In this document: one piece after another, positions 16,360 to 25,485 of the stretch
Position numbering within the stretch: the stretch's first letter is position 1
Layout of the letters: each line of letters starts with the position of its first letter
Source: Dactylosporangium roseum
GTDB lineage: Bacteria; Actinomycetota; Actinomycetes; Mycobacteriales; Micromonosporaceae
Length of the DNA stretch: 64,000 nucleotides
Assembly: GCF_025264685.1 (NCBI RefSeq)
Contig: NZ_CP073721.1
Location: 3,959,001-4,023,000, forward strand
Direction: 5' to 3'
Made by a program: the position numbers and the translations under genes
The notes under the pieces: generated by a model
What the model was told of the DNA's origin: nothing
What the model saw: only the letters and a program-made list of their open reading frames with translations
The model's database searches: none

Positions 16360-17271
16360 ATGGAACCCTCCCGGCTGCACCCGCAGGCCCGTGCCGCCCT
16401 CGGCGTCCAGCGGCGGCAGCCGTTGACGCTCGACAACCTCGCCGCCGTCCGCCGCAGCATGGTCGACGCGGTCCCCGACGAGGTCGGTCCCGGGCGGGCG
16501 ATCAGCAGCGTGACCGACGTCGACGCGGGCGGTGTTCCGGCACGCCTGTTCCGCGACGGTACGGCCGGCGCCCGGCCCGTCCTGCTCTACGCCCACGGCG
16601 GTGGCTGGGTGCTCGGTGACCTCGACACACACGACGGATTCTGCCGGGAACTCGCCGCGCAGACCGGCTGGGCGGTCCTCGCGGTCGACTACCGCCGCGC
16701 GCCCGAGCACCCGTTCCCGGCGGCGCTCGACGACCTGGCCAAGGCCCTCGACTGGGTGCACACCCGCCCCGACGACCTGGACCCGTCCCGCGTCGGCGTC
16801 GCGGGTGACTCGGCCGGCGGCCACCTCGCGGCCGTCACCGCCCGCCGCGCCCGCGACGCCGGCCGGCCCCTCGCCGCGCAGGTCCTCGTCTGCCCGGTCG
16901 TCGACCCCGCCATGGCGTACCCGGACCTCGACGGCTACGGCCTGCACCGCGACGAGATGCGGTTCTTCTGGGACGCCTACGCGCCGGCCGGCACCGACCG
17001 GGCCGTCCCCGACCTCGACCCGCTCCGCGCCGACCTCGCCGGTCTGCCGCCCGCCGTGGTCATCACCGCGGAGCTCGACGTGCTGTGCCCGGAGGGCGAG
17101 CGGTATGCGGCGGCGCTGATGAACGCGGGCGTGCCCGTCGTCGCCACGCGGTTCCAGGGCATGGTGCACAACTTCCCGCGCAAGCTCGCCCTCTTCGACG
17201 CCGCGCCGGTCGCCGTCGCCCAGATCGCCGCCGCCCTGCGCCGCTGGTCCCAGCGCCCGGCTCGTCACTGA
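16360..17271 (+). CDS. Alpha/beta hydrolase, HSL-type esterase
   Basis: A 303-residue cytoplasmic esterase of the hormone-sensitive-lipase group. It has the oxyanion motif YAHGGGWVLGD, the nucleophile elbow VAGDSAGGHLA, the Asp in ITAELDVLCPEG and the His in FQGMVHNFP. Length and order match the family exactly. ATG at 16360 gives MEPSRLHPQARAAL, a normal start. It is divergent from the PIG-L deacetylase. Confidence 0.93.
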   Translation: MEPSRLHPQARAALGVQRRQPLTLDNLAAVRRSMVDAVPDEVGPGRAISSVTDVDAGGVPARLFRDGTAGARPVLLYAHGGGWVLGDLDTHDGFCRELAAQTGWAVLAVDYRRAPEHPFPAALDDLAKALDWVHTRPDDLDPSRVGVAGDSAGGHLAAVTARRARDAGRPLAAQVLVCPVVDPAMAYPDLDGYGLHRDEMRFFWDAYAPAGTDRAVPDLDPLRADLAGLPPAVVITAELDVLCPEGERYAAALMNAGVPVVATRFQGMVHNFPRKLALFDAAPVAVAQIAAALRRWSQRPARH

Positions 17272-17289
17272 GACCGGGCTGCCTCGGCC

Positions 17290-17380
17290 ATGCGCCGCCT
17301 CCACCCGAACGCGTTCGGTCGGTGGCGGACCGTCGGCAACGTGGGGGAGTGGTGCGCCGACCGGTGGCGGTCCGGGCCAC
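17290..17380 (+). pseudogene. Remnant of an FGE/SUMF1-type domain
   Basis: Plus-strand translation gives RLHPNAFGRWRTVGNVGEWCADRW, closely resembling the C-terminal core of formylglycine-generating enzyme/SUMF1 domains (consensus PNxFGLYDMxGNVWEWCADW). Nothing upstream or downstream continues the domain, so it is a fragment of a lost gene of about 30 codons. Confidence 0.55.
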
Positions 17381-17381
17381 C

Positions 17382-18152
17382 TCAGCCTTCGCCGGCCGCG
17401 CCGCGGCGGCGCAGCATGGCGAAGCCCGGGATGCCCACGATGGCCTGCCGCAGGTCGCGGGTCACGCCGAGCAACTCGTGAATGTCCGGTCCGACCCGGT
17501 CGAGCGTGGCCAGGATCGGCATGACGTCGGTGTTGAGGTGATGGGCGAGCTTGGGCAACTCGTCGATCATCCGGATCGCGGCGTCGATCTCCTCGGGCGA
17601 CAGGTTGTCGACGAACCGGCGCAGACCGGGCTCGTAGGCGCTCAGCAGCTCGTCGGCGGTGCCGGCGGTCCGTGCCGCGTGCGTGACGACCGCGGCGGCC
17701 GCCGCCGACGCCCGCGTCGCCTCGTCCATGACGCCGGCGGCCGTGGTGGTGATGGTGCGGGCGTCGTCCACGACACCGGTGGCCGTGGTGGTGACGGTGC
17801 GGACCTGTTCGACGATGCCCGCGGCCGTGGCGGTCAGCGCCCGGGCGTCCGCGACGGCCTGCTCGGCCGCGTCGAGGGCGGCGGTGGCACGGGCCATCAG
17901 CACCTCGGCCCCGTCGACGAGCCGCAGGACCCGGCCCGGCAGTGCGATCACGACGGCGGCCGCGCCGACGGCCGTCTCGGCAGCCTTCCCGGCGGCATCG
18001 ACGGCCGTCCCGGCCGCCTTCCCGGCCGTCCCGGCCGCCTTCCCGGCCGTCCCGGCCAACCTGCCGGCGGTGTCGGCCGCCCTACCGGCCGCCTTCCCGG
18101 CGGCGAAGGCGAGATTGACAACGGCGGAGGGCAGGGGGAGCGGCACCGGCAT
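17382..18152 (-). CDS. Ala-rich repetitive hypothetical protein
   Basis: A 256-residue protein. Residues about 15-60 are tandem short repeats of the type AAGKAAGTAG, then a hydrophobic stretch (AAAVVIALPGRVLRLV) and a long Ala/Thr/Val helix likely to form a coiled coil. Residues about 185-250 are a conserved-looking helical domain ('NLSPEEIDAAIRMIDELPKLAHHL', then VMPILATLDRVGPDIHELL). The amphipathic Ala-rich part recalls phasin or membrane-surface proteins, but this is a composition argument only. ATG at 18152 (MPVPLPLPSAVVNLAF) is chosen over the longer, poor-quality upstream extension. Confidence 0.8.
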   Translation of the reverse strand: MPVPLPLPSAVVNLAFAAGKAAGRAADTAGRLAGTAGKAAGTAGKAAGTAVDAAGKAAETAVGAAAVVIALPGRVLRLVDGAEVLMARATAALDAAEQAVADARALTATAAGIVEQVRTVTTTATGVVDDARTITTTAAGVMDEATRASAAAAAVVTHAARTAGTADELLSAYEPGLRRFVDNLSPEEIDAAIRMIDELPKLAHHLNTDVMPILATLDRVGPDIHELLGVTRDLRQAIVGIPGFAMLRRRGAAGEG

Positions 18153-18201
18153 GTGCCCATTGTGCCCGCCACGGCGGCGGTCCGTCGGATAGGCATGTCG
18201 G

Positions 18202-18360
18202 GTGCGACCGGAAACAGGCCAGGTGCTGCATTTCTCGGAGGACCCGACGATCACGCGGTTCGTGCCGCACGTGGCCGCCACCGCACAGCAGCCGGAGGCC
18301 TACGTCTGGGCCGTCGACCACGCGCGGGCGCCCGACTACTGGTTCCCGCGGCAGTCCCCC
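18202..18360 (+). pseudogene. Truncated DUF6886-like gene
   Basis: From GTG 18202 the frame reads 'GQVLHFSEDPTITRFVPHV' and 'VWAVDHARAPDYWFPRQ', which I recognise as the start of DUF6886-type proteins (about 170 residues). After about 53 residues similarity stops: the frame continues as Arg/Pro/Gly filler to 18573 and no other frame resumes the family. I read this as a gene that lost its 3' two-thirds. Confidence 0.55.
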
Positions 18361-18587
18361 GAATGCCCAGGCGCCACGAGGCGAAGACCTGGGCCCCGAG
18401 GTGGGCCGGGCGCCATGCCGCGCCGTGAGCCCGGCGCGCCGCGGTGCCGGCGGCCGGGCCGGCTGCCCGCAGCGTCGTTCGGTTCCGCCGGTGTCCGGGC
18501 CCCGTCCGCCGCATGCGTGTTTCGGTCACGGTCGCTGAGGGCATCAATGCGTCGACCGGAATTGCAGGGTTGAGCTTAGGAGGAGCG

Positions 18588-18869
18588 GTGACCGTCACCG
18601 GTATCATCACGGCGCTGATCGTCGGTCTGATCGTCGGCGCGCTCGGTCGGCTGGTGGTTCCCGGCCGGCAGAACATCTCGATCGTGCTGACCATGGTCGT
18701 CGGCGTCATCGCCGCGCTGCTCGGGACCGTGCTGGCCAACGCGATCGGCATCGCCACCGACACCCCGGGCGTCGACTGGGGCGAGTTGCTGGTCCAGGTC
18801 CTGCTCGCGGCCGTCGGCGTCGCGCTCGTGGCCGGTCTGTCCGGCCGTGGCCGCCGCAGCGCCCTCTGA
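18588..18869 (+). CDS. GlsB/YeaQ/YmgE-type stress-response membrane protein
   Basis: A 93-residue protein with three membrane helices and the family motif 'IVGLIVGALGRLVVPGRQNISIV' followed by 'TMVVGVIAALLGTVLA'. These transglycosylase-associated proteins are small inner-membrane stress proteins of unclear function. GTG at 18588 follows AGGAG at 18579-18583. It is followed by a strong hairpin. Confidence 0.9.
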   Translation: MTVTGIITALIVGLIVGALGRLVVPGRQNISIVLTMVVGVIAALLGTVLANAIGIATDTPGVDWGELLVQVLLAAVGVALVAGLSGRGRRSAL

Positions 18870-18897
18870 CCCGGCGCTGACCGCTGGCACGTGACAT

Positions 18898-18932
18898 CGT
18901 ACGGTCCCCGGCCGCCGGCCGGGGACCGTACG
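18898..18932. terminator. Perfect 16-bp hairpin terminator
   Basis: CGTACGGTCCCCGGCC pairs exactly with GGCCGGGGACCGTACG around a 3-nt loop. It lies between two convergent genes (GlsB-type and LuxR-type) and can serve both. No T-tract follows. Confidence 0.8.
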
Positions 18933-19045
18933 TGTGTGCGGGCTACCCGGCCACCGGCACGTCGTCGTCGGTCGAGGCCGGGGCCGGGGCCAAGGGTGCG
19001 AGACGCTCCACGACCATGAAACGGCAGCCGAACCGCAGGGCCGTG

Positions 19046-21253
19046 TCACAGCAGGCCGAGCTCGCGGCCGCGGCGGATCGCGTCGCGGCGGCGGTGCACG
19101 CCGAGCTTGTGGTAGATCGCCGAGGTGTGCGTCTTCACCGTGTTCGGCGAGATCCGCAGCGCGGCGGCGATCTCGGCCACGGTCATGAAGCCCACGAGCA
19201 TCCGCAGCACGTCCGTCTCGGCCACGGTCAGTACCGCGGGCACCGCCGACCGGTCCGGTGCGGTGTCGGCCGGGCGCGGCAAGCCCCGGTCGACGGTGAA
19301 CGGATACCACAGCCGCTCGCGGGCGGCGATCTCCCGGGCCTCCCGCACCAGGCCCGCCGTGGCCGCGGTGTCCCCGAGGCGCTGCGCCGCGTGGGCGAGC
19401 ACGAGCCGGACGTCGATGTCGTGCAGCAGGCAACCCGTCGGCCCGGCCAGGTAGGGCCGCAGCAGTTCGCCGACCCGCGGGTCGGCCCGGCCGGTGGGCC
19501 GGTGCGCGAGCAGCAGTGCGGCGGCGCCGAGATCGGCCACGACGGGCGGGAACCGTCGAGCGTCGGCCTCCCACCGCCGTTGCGCGTCGTGCGGCAGGCC
19601 CTCCGACAGGAGGAGCTGGATCCGCATCGCGCGTGGCGCCCACGCCGGCAGGACCTCGAGGTCGGCCTCCTCCGCGATGAGCCGCTCCAGCGCGACGAGC
19701 GCCGGGCCGTGCCCGCCCTGCTGGCGCAGCACCCCGAGCCGGTGGAAGGTCGCGTTGGCCAGTAGCGCGGACGTGCCCGGCCACACCTCGACGAGCAGCT
19801 CGTCGAGGTACTGGTGCGCGGGCTGCGGGCAGCCGCGGAGCTGGGCCACGGCGGCGAGGATGAGCAGCGCCCAGCCCTCGTCGTGCGAGCCGGTGACCCC
19901 CTCGCGGTGCAGGACGGCACGGGTCCGCGCGGCGAGCCGGCCGGCGCGTTCGAGGTGCCCCCGCTGGAGCTCGATCATCGCGCGGACGCACAGCATCGAC
20001 CCGTACGACGGCCGGTCAGCGGTGTCCACGGCCCGCCGGGCGGCGGTGTCCACGGCCCGCCGGGCCGCGTCCGGTTCGCCTTGGCCGAGTGCCCGCCACG
20101 CACTGCCCAGCGCCGCGTCGTCCGGCGGCGGCCACGGCGAGGACGGCGGCCACGGCGCCGGTGCGGCCGGCGCCGCGGTGGCGACGGTCCGGGCCGGGCT
20201 GTGCCGGATGGCGTCGGCCTGGGTCCGGGCCAGCCGGGCGGCGAGCCGGTGGTCGTGGCCGGCGATCGCGTGCCGGAGCGCTTCACCGGGCTGGCCGTGG
20301 ACCGTGTACCAGGCGCCGGCGATCCGATGGAGTCGCTGGGCCAGCACCGGGTCGTCGTTCACCAGGGCGGTGTAGAGGGCGGTACGCCACAGCCGGTGGA
20401 ACCGGAACCACTCGGAGTGCCGGCCGACGCGGGTGGCGAAGGCGCCGTTGCGGGCGAGGTCGGCGAGCAGGGCGGCGCCGTCGGGACGGCCGCTGAGCGC
20501 CGCGAACAGGTCGGCGTCGACCGACTCGGCGACGCTGGCCAGCCGTACCGCGTCCCGCGCGTCCGGGGTGAGCTCGCCGAGGACGTCATGCCACACGTAC
20601 TCGTCGAGCCCGGCCCCGGCTCGCAACAGTTGGTCGACGTCCGGCTCCCGGTGGGGCGGCAGGCCCGCCATCGCGTCGAGCGCGATCACGAGGCCGGCGG
20701 CCCAGCCCCCGGTCACCGCGAAGACGCCGTGGACGGTGGTCGGCGGCAGGTCGAGCCCGCGCGACAGCGCCAGCTCGGTGGTCTCGGCCGAGGTGAACGC
20801 GAGGTCCGCCGCGTCGACGGCGACCGGGTAGATCGCGTCGCCCGTACCGGCGCCGTCGGATCCGGGCCCGTGCCGGCCGACCAGGACGACCCGGGCCGCC
20901 GGGCGGTCCGCGACGAACCGGTCCACCTGTATGCGCAGGCCGGCGTCGGAGACGGCCTCGACCCCGTCCAGCACCACGGTGACGGGACCTGCGCGGCCGG
21001 CCACGCGCGCGGCGAGGTCGACCGGACGGTCCGGCCCGAGATCCGTGCAGTCGACGGAGATCACCGCGCCCGCCGCGGAGGACCGGGCCAGCCAGTCCCG
21101 CACGAGCGTCGTCTTCCCCGCGCCGGCCGGGCCGTAGACCGCGATGGCCCGGGCCCGGCCGGCCGCCGTGAGCAGCGCTTCCAGGCGCGGCCGGTGCAGC
21201 CGGTGTTCGGCCGCGCCGGGCTCGCTCGCGGGTCGGTGCGTCGTCGCGACCAT
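19046..21253 (-). CDS. LuxR-family (MalT/LAL-like) ATP-binding regulator
   Basis: A 735-residue regulator, slightly shorter than typical LAL proteins. The N-terminal NTPase has Walker A YGPAGAGKTTLV near residue 40 and a Walker B-like VTVVLDGVEAV; a middle helical TPR-like region (residues about 330-660) is the usual sensor/oligomerisation part. The C-terminal 60 residues are the LuxR helix-turn-helix (LTVAETDVLRMLVGFMT, then ISPNTVKTHTSAIYHKLG). Proteins of this design act as inducer-activated transcription activators of sugar or antibiotic genes. The target is unknown; no obvious partner lies next to it. Confidence 0.93.
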   Translation of the reverse strand: MVATTHRPASEPGAAEHRLHRPRLEALLTAAGRARAIAVYGPAGAGKTTLVRDWLARSSAAGAVISVDCTDLGPDRPVDLAARVAGRAGPVTVVLDGVEAVSDAGLRIQVDRFVADRPAARVVLVGRHGPGSDGAGTGDAIYPVAVDAADLAFTSAETTELALSRGLDLPPTTVHGVFAVTGGWAAGLVIALDAMAGLPPHREPDVDQLLRAGAGLDEYVWHDVLGELTPDARDAVRLASVAESVDADLFAALSGRPDGAALLADLARNGAFATRVGRHSEWFRFHRLWRTALYTALVNDDPVLAQRLHRIAGAWYTVHGQPGEALRHAIAGHDHRLAARLARTQADAIRHSPARTVATAAPAAPAPWPPSSPWPPPDDAALGSAWRALGQGEPDAARRAVDTAARRAVDTADRPSYGSMLCVRAMIELQRGHLERAGRLAARTRAVLHREGVTGSHDEGWALLILAAVAQLRGCPQPAHQYLDELLVEVWPGTSALLANATFHRLGVLRQQGGHGPALVALERLIAEEADLEVLPAWAPRAMRIQLLLSEGLPHDAQRRWEADARRFPPVVADLGAAALLLAHRPTGRADPRVGELLRPYLAGPTGCLLHDIDVRLVLAHAAQRLGDTAATAGLVREAREIAARERLWYPFTVDRGLPRPADTAPDRSAVPAVLTVAETDVLRMLVGFMTVAEIAAALRISPNTVKTHTSAIYHKLGVHRRRDAIRRGRELGLL

Positions 21254-21519
21254 GCGCCCGCCTTTCCGCGACAGGTCTGCTGTGGAAGAGCCTGCCCTGA
21301 CGGCGGTGCGCCGCCTCGGGCCGGTACCGATTCGCCGCGCGGATCCGACGATGCCGGCTCCCGGTCACACTGTCCATCGATGGCGCGGCCGGTTCCCCGC
21401 GATTCGCGAATCCGCGACCGAACCGCCGGTCTGCGGTGCCGGATCTACCGATCGGACCGACCGGATCTACCGATGCGGTCCATGACGGGGCGCCGCGGGC
21501 TACGCGATGTCGATCAGCA

Positions 21520-21554
21520 CACCCGCACGGGTGCCCGGCCGGATCTTGTACTGT
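21520..21554 (+). promoter_or_regulatory. Putative promoter with dyad for the gene at 21563
   Basis: TACTGT at 21549-21554 is spaced as a -10 box for a leaderless start at 21563. Upstream, CACCCG-CA-CGGGTG (21520-21533) is a 6-bp dyad lying where the -35 would be, a plausible operator. Based on spacing only. Confidence 0.35.
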
Positions 21555-21562
21555 GCGACGCT

Positions 21563-22000
21563 ATGTCGGTCATCGCTTCCTTTACCGTCCTCAATGCCAA
21601 GCTCCTTCCCGACTTCACCGCCGACCCCGCCGGTGTGCTCGCGGCACACGGGCACGCGGTGTCGGGGGAGTACGGCTGGTCCGGATACGTCGTGCTGGCG
21701 GTGCTGGACGCCCTCGAGGACCGCGGGATCTCGCTGTCCGACACCGGGCCCGGCGAACCGATCGGCGGCCCGGACGACGACAGCTTCTACACCCTGCTCA
21801 GCCCCGAGCACCGGCGGCATCTGCCGCAGCTCGACCCGGCCGGCATCGACGCGGCCGAGTTCAAGGCGATCTTCGACGAGGAGGGCCTGGAGCTGGACGA
21901 GCACGAGTCCGGCACCGCCGGCCGGGAGACGGTGACCCTCTTCCGCGACCTGATCGCCGCCCTGGCCGACGACGAGGTGCTGGTGGTCCACATCGGCTGA
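21563..22000 (+). CDS. Hypothetical cytoplasmic protein
   Basis: A 145-residue acidic protein starting MSVIASFTVLNAKLLPDF. It has no signal peptide, membrane segment or known catalytic motif. The pattern (short beta-rich start, then 'GYVVLAVLDALEDRGISL' and a very acidic second half ending DDEVLVVHIG) suggests a single globular domain. I do not recognise the family. ATG at 21563 is the first good start and may be leaderless. It stands alone between the LuxR gene and the repeat element. Confidence 0.7.
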   Translation: MSVIASFTVLNAKLLPDFTADPAGVLAAHGHAVSGEYGWSGYVVLAVLDALEDRGISLSDTGPGEPIGGPDDDSFYTLLSPEHRRHLPQLDPAGIDAAEFKAIFDEEGLELDEHESGTAGRETVTLFRDLIAALADDEVLVVHIG

Positions 22001-22367
22001 GCGCTTCCTGGCCCGGATCCGGGCCGCTGTCCCGGTGGCGGCATCCATGCGGAACGTCCCGCCGCCCGGCGGAGCACCGCGCCGGGCGAAGGGCGCTCCG
22101 CCGGGCCGGCCCGTCACGGGCCGGGGCACACCGTGGTCGGGGCGGCCGGTGGCGGGTTTCGCGCGACCCAGTCGGCGAGCCGGCTTCGCCGGCGAGCCGG
22201 CTTCGCCGGCCCTGTTGCGCGTTGATCATGCAGTTGTGGTGCCTGACAAACCGGTCATTCAGGGAGTGTCTCGGCACCACAACTGCAAGATCGACGCGAA
22301 AAAAGGGGGTGGAGGCCCGGCCGGTGTCGGCCGGCCGGGGCTCACGGGTCGCCGGGCCGTCAGGAAC
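22001..22367. other. Intergenic region with tandem repeat and palindromic element
   Basis: No gene is supported. It holds a 16-bp palindrome GGCCCGGATCCGGGCC at 22010-22025, a 17-bp unit (CGGCGAGCCGGCTTCGC) repeated exactly twice at 22173-22206, and the dispersed inverted repeat at 22219-22297. Confidence 0.6.
22219..22297. repeat. Dispersed inverted-repeat element, copy 2
   Basis: Arms 22219-22242 and 22274-22297 pair with two mismatches. Arms are nearly identical to those at 2652-2730, and the 31-nt loop (22243-22273) matches the reverse complement of that copy's loop at 23 of 31 positions by my count, so the two elements are homologous and inverted relative to each other. An A/G-rich tail (GAAAAAAGGGGG) follows, as in copy 1. 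Confidence 0.8.
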
Positions 22368-22829
22368 TCACCAGCACACCTCGGGCTGGAAGGTCCGGTC
22401 CTCGTCCTGACGTGGCACGACGGCGCCCATGGGCGGTAGGCGGTATTCGGCATCGCTCACGTGCGCACCCCATTCGGTGCCGGCGTCGAGCGCGTCGGTC
22501 TCGCAGGTCGACATGACGGCGACGAACGAGTCCGGTGCGGCGCCGTGCCAGTGCCATTCGCCGGCATGGCAGACGACCGTGTCGCCGGCGAGCACCTCCA
22601 GCACCGGGCCGCCCCGGCGCTGGACCCGGCCCACGCCGAAGAGAACGTGGAGCACCTGGCCGTAGGGCTCGCGGTGCCACGCGGTCCGGGCGCCGGGGCT
22701 GAACTGCTCGCTCAACGCCCGCAGCCGGGACGGCTCCATGCCGACGATGTCCTTGCCGGTCCACACGACGCCGCTGTAGCGGCGCTGCGGAGCTTCCCGG
22801 CGCTCACCCGGGGCGCGGATGACCTCCAT
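22368..22829 (-). CDS. Cupin domain protein
   Basis: A 153-residue small beta-barrel protein. The cupin core covers residues about 40-110: 'FSPGARTAWHREPYGQVLHVLFG' gives motif 1 and 'VLEVLAGDTVVCHAGEWHWHGA' motif 2, with His residues placed for metal binding. Such proteins are often decarboxylases, isomerases or sensors; nothing here distinguishes these. A ribosome site GGGAGG precedes the ATG. Confidence 0.88.
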   Translation of the reverse strand: MEVIRAPGERREAPQRRYSGVVWTGKDIVGMEPSRLRALSEQFSPGARTAWHREPYGQVLHVLFGVGRVQRRGGPVLEVLAGDTVVCHAGEWHWHGAAPDSFVAVMSTCETDALDAGTEWGAHVSDAEYRLPPMGAVVPRQDEDRTFQPEVCW

Positions 22830-23089
22830 AGCCTCCCTTTCTCCAGTTGTACGGTCAGGCGCCGGTATCTCCGGCGTCCCGGCCGCGAAACGGCCCGCCG
22901 GGGTGATTCGGTGTGGGGTCCCGCGAGCCCCGGCGCATGCCCTGGAAAGGTCGCACCACGGTGACCGGTGCCGGTGCGACGGCGCGGTCCACGGGCTGAC
23001 CGCCAGCTTGCTCCCGGCGGCGCGGAAGGGGCGGCTATCCTCGGTAGCGATTCTCGGACCGCCCTGACCTGCCAGAAGCCGGAGGCATC

Positions 23090-23425
23090 ATGCAGCCGTA
23101 CCGCCTGTTCCGCTTGACCGCCCTGGCGGAGGCGTGCTCGTGGACGGGCCTGCTCGTCGGCATGTACCTCAAGCACGTCGCGGAGGTCACCGACGCCGGT
23201 GTGTGGCTGTTCGGCAGGCTGCACGGGGTGCTGTTCATCGCCTACCTCGTCGCGACCGCGTGGGTGGCGCGCGCGGAGCGGTGGTCCGCCGCGCGCACCA
23301 CCGTCGCGGTGCTGGCGTCGGTTCCCCCGCTGACCACGCTGCTCGTCGAGCGCTGGCTGTCGCGGCGGCGGCCCGCTCCGGCCGAGGCCGCGCGCACCGG
23401 TGCGCCGGCGGAGGACCGCGTGTAA
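23090..23425 (+). CDS. DUF3817 family membrane protein
   Basis: A 111-residue integral membrane protein with three predicted helices. 'FRLTALAEACSWTGLLVGMYLKH' and 'VWLFGRLHGVLFIAYLVA' are the hallmark segments of DUF3817. The C-terminal tail is short, basic and Ala/Pro-rich. The family's role is unknown. CCGGAGG precedes the ATG. Confidence 0.9.
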   Translation: MQPYRLFRLTALAEACSWTGLLVGMYLKHVAEVTDAGVWLFGRLHGVLFIAYLVATAWVARAERWSAARTTVAVLASVPPLTTLLVERWLSRRRPAPAEAARTGAPAEDRV

Positions 23426-23604
23426 GGCCTGCCGCCGGAGCGCGCGCCGTCGACTCACCCTTGTCGTGGCCCTCGGCCACCGCGATTTGTGCGCGAATGC
23501 CCTTTTAGCGGCTACCGTCGATGTTCTGTTTCCGCATACATTCTCCCTGCCCGTCGATACGTCGGGTGGTTCCGTGCACAGCCACACGGAGAGGAGAACA
23601 CATC

Positions 23605-25233
23605 GTGGTGTCTCGCTCGGTTCGGAGGCTCCTGGGTGCGGCCACCGCCGCCGCCCTGGTGGGCTCGATCGGCCTGGCGAGCCCGGCACACGCCGGCTCG
23701 AGCGGCAACAACGACACACCGAAGAAGCTGACCAAGGCCGTGACGCTGCCCGGCGTCATGCGGCACCTGCTGGCGTTCCAGGCGATCGGCGACAAGAACG
23801 GCGGCAACCGCGCGTCCGGCCAGCCCGGGCACAAGCGCAGCGCCGACTACGTGGCGGCGCTGCTCCAGCACGCCGGCTACACGGTCACCCGGCAGCCGTT
23901 CCAGTTCAACTTCTGCGACCAGAGCGGCTCGTCGTTCGCGCAGACCGCGCCCACACCGACGACCTACGTCGACGGCACCGACTACGACCTCATGGACTGT
24001 TCAGGGTCGGGCGACATCACCGCGGCCGTCGTACCGGTCGACCTCAACCTGGTCGCACCCCGCACGACGGTGACGTCCGGCTGCGAGGCCTCCGACTTCA
24101 CCGCCGCCGTGGTCGGCAAGATCGCGCTGATGCAGCGAGGTGGCTGCCCGTTCGGCACCAAGGCGGCCAACGCCGCGGCGGCCGGTGCGGCCGGCGCGAT
24201 CGTGATGAACCAGGGCAACGGCGACCCGGTCACCAACGCCGACCGGTACAGCCTGTTGCTCGGGACGCTCGGCGCGCCGGTCGGCATCCCGGCGATCGGG
24301 GTCTCGTACGCCACCGGTGCGGCGTTCGCCGACACCCCGGGCCTGACCGCGCACCTCACGGCGAACACGACCGCCGAGATCCGCACCACCGAGAACGTCA
24401 TCGCGGAGACGAAGACCGGGCGGGCCGACAACGTCGTCATGGCCGGCGCGCACCTAGACTCCGAGCCGGACACGGTGGGCGTCAACGACAACGCCAGCGG
24501 CAGCGCCGGGTTGCTCGAAGTGGCCCTGCAGATGGCCAAGGTCAAGCCCAAGAACAAGGTCCGCTTCGCGTGGTGGGGCGCCGAGGAGGCCAACCTCGTC
24601 GGCTCGACGTTCTACGTCACCAACCTCACGCCGCAGCAGCAGGCCCAGATCACCCTGTACCTCAACTTCGACATGATCGCCTCGGCCAACTACATGTTCG
24701 GCGTCTACGACGGCGACGACTCCGCGGCCCAGGGCTCCGGCCCCGGCCCGGCCGGATCGGCGCAGATCGAGAAGCTGTTCGAGGCGTTCTACGCATCGCG
24801 CGGCCAGCCGACGAACGCCGCCGACTTCACCGGCCGCTCGGACTACGGCCCGTTCATCGCGGCCGGCGTCAGGATCCCGGCCGGCGGCCTGTTCACCGGC
24901 GCCGAAGGGATCAAGAGCGCCGCCGACGTCGCCAAGTTCGGCGGGGTCGAGGGCGCGCAGTACGACCCGTGCTACCACGACCCGTGCGACGACCTCTTCC
25001 GGGTCGTCCAGAAGGGCGGGGACGCGGCCCTGTACGCGCAGCTCCGGAGCCGGTACGAGCTCATCGGCAACATCAACACGTTCGCGCTCGACACGAACGC
25101 CGACGCGATCGCCACGGCGGTGATCACGTACGCGTTCGACACGTCCACCATCCCGCCGCGCACCGCCCCGGCCGCCACGAAGGCGACCGTGGCCGGGCCG
25201 CAGACCGACGCCAACGGCCTGCACCTGCGCTGA
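23605..25233 (+). CDS. Secreted M28 family zinc aminopeptidase with PA domain
   Basis: A 542-residue enzyme. Signal peptide about residues 1-31 with cleavage after AHA. A PA domain (residues about 150-250; 'MQRGGCPFGTKAANAAAAGAAGAIVMNQ' region) is inserted before the catalytic core. Zinc ligands and catalytic residues are visible in GAHLDSEPDTVGVNDNASG, WWGAEEANLVGS, LNFDMIAS and YHDPCDD. It should release N-terminal amino acids from extracellular peptides. GTG at 23605 follows GAGGAG with 8-nt spacing; the in-frame ATG at 23521 is too far upstream to give a signal peptide at the N-terminus. A strong hairpin follows the stop. Confidence 0.93.
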   Translation: MVSRSVRRLLGAATAAALVGSIGLASPAHAGSSGNNDTPKKLTKAVTLPGVMRHLLAFQAIGDKNGGNRASGQPGHKRSADYVAALLQHAGYTVTRQPFQFNFCDQSGSSFAQTAPTPTTYVDGTDYDLMDCSGSGDITAAVVPVDLNLVAPRTTVTSGCEASDFTAAVVGKIALMQRGGCPFGTKAANAAAAGAAGAIVMNQGNGDPVTNADRYSLLLGTLGAPVGIPAIGVSYATGAAFADTPGLTAHLTANTTAEIRTTENVIAETKTGRADNVVMAGAHLDSEPDTVGVNDNASGSAGLLEVALQMAKVKPKNKVRFAWWGAEEANLVGSTFYVTNLTPQQQAQITLYLNFDMIASANYMFGVYDGDDSAAQGSGPGPAGSAQIEKLFEAFYASRGQPTNAADFTGRSDYGPFIAAGVRIPAGGLFTGAEGIKSAADVAKFGGVEGAQYDPCYHDPCDDLFRVVQKGGDAALYAQLRSRYELIGNINTFALDTNADAIATAVITYAFDTSTIPPRTAPAATKATVAGPQTDANGLHLR

Positions 25234-25238
25234 CCGGT

Positions 25239-25283
25239 GCCGACCGGCCGCCGCGCCCGGCGCGGGCACGGCGGCCGGTCGGC
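25239..25283 (+). terminator. Long hairpin terminator after the M28 peptidase gene
   Basis: GCCGACCGGCCGCCG (25239-25253) pairs perfectly with CGGCGGCCGGTCGGC (25269-25283); the 15-nt loop has a further GCCCG/CGGGC stem. It begins 5 bp after the stop codon. No T-tract. Confidence 0.8.
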
Positions 25284-25485
25284 ATGCGACCCGGGTGCGG
25301 CCGCGGTCACCGGTCCGGACGGCGACGAGGCGGTGCGCGAGGCCGCTCGCGGCTACCGGTCCGGCAGCCGACCCGACCTGGGCCGACCGGGCCCGGGACG
25401 GCCCGGGACGGCCCGGGTTTACCGGCCGGGGGCCGAGGTAGTGGTCGGTGACGAGCCTCCCGGGACCCGACGCGAGGAGGGGCGG

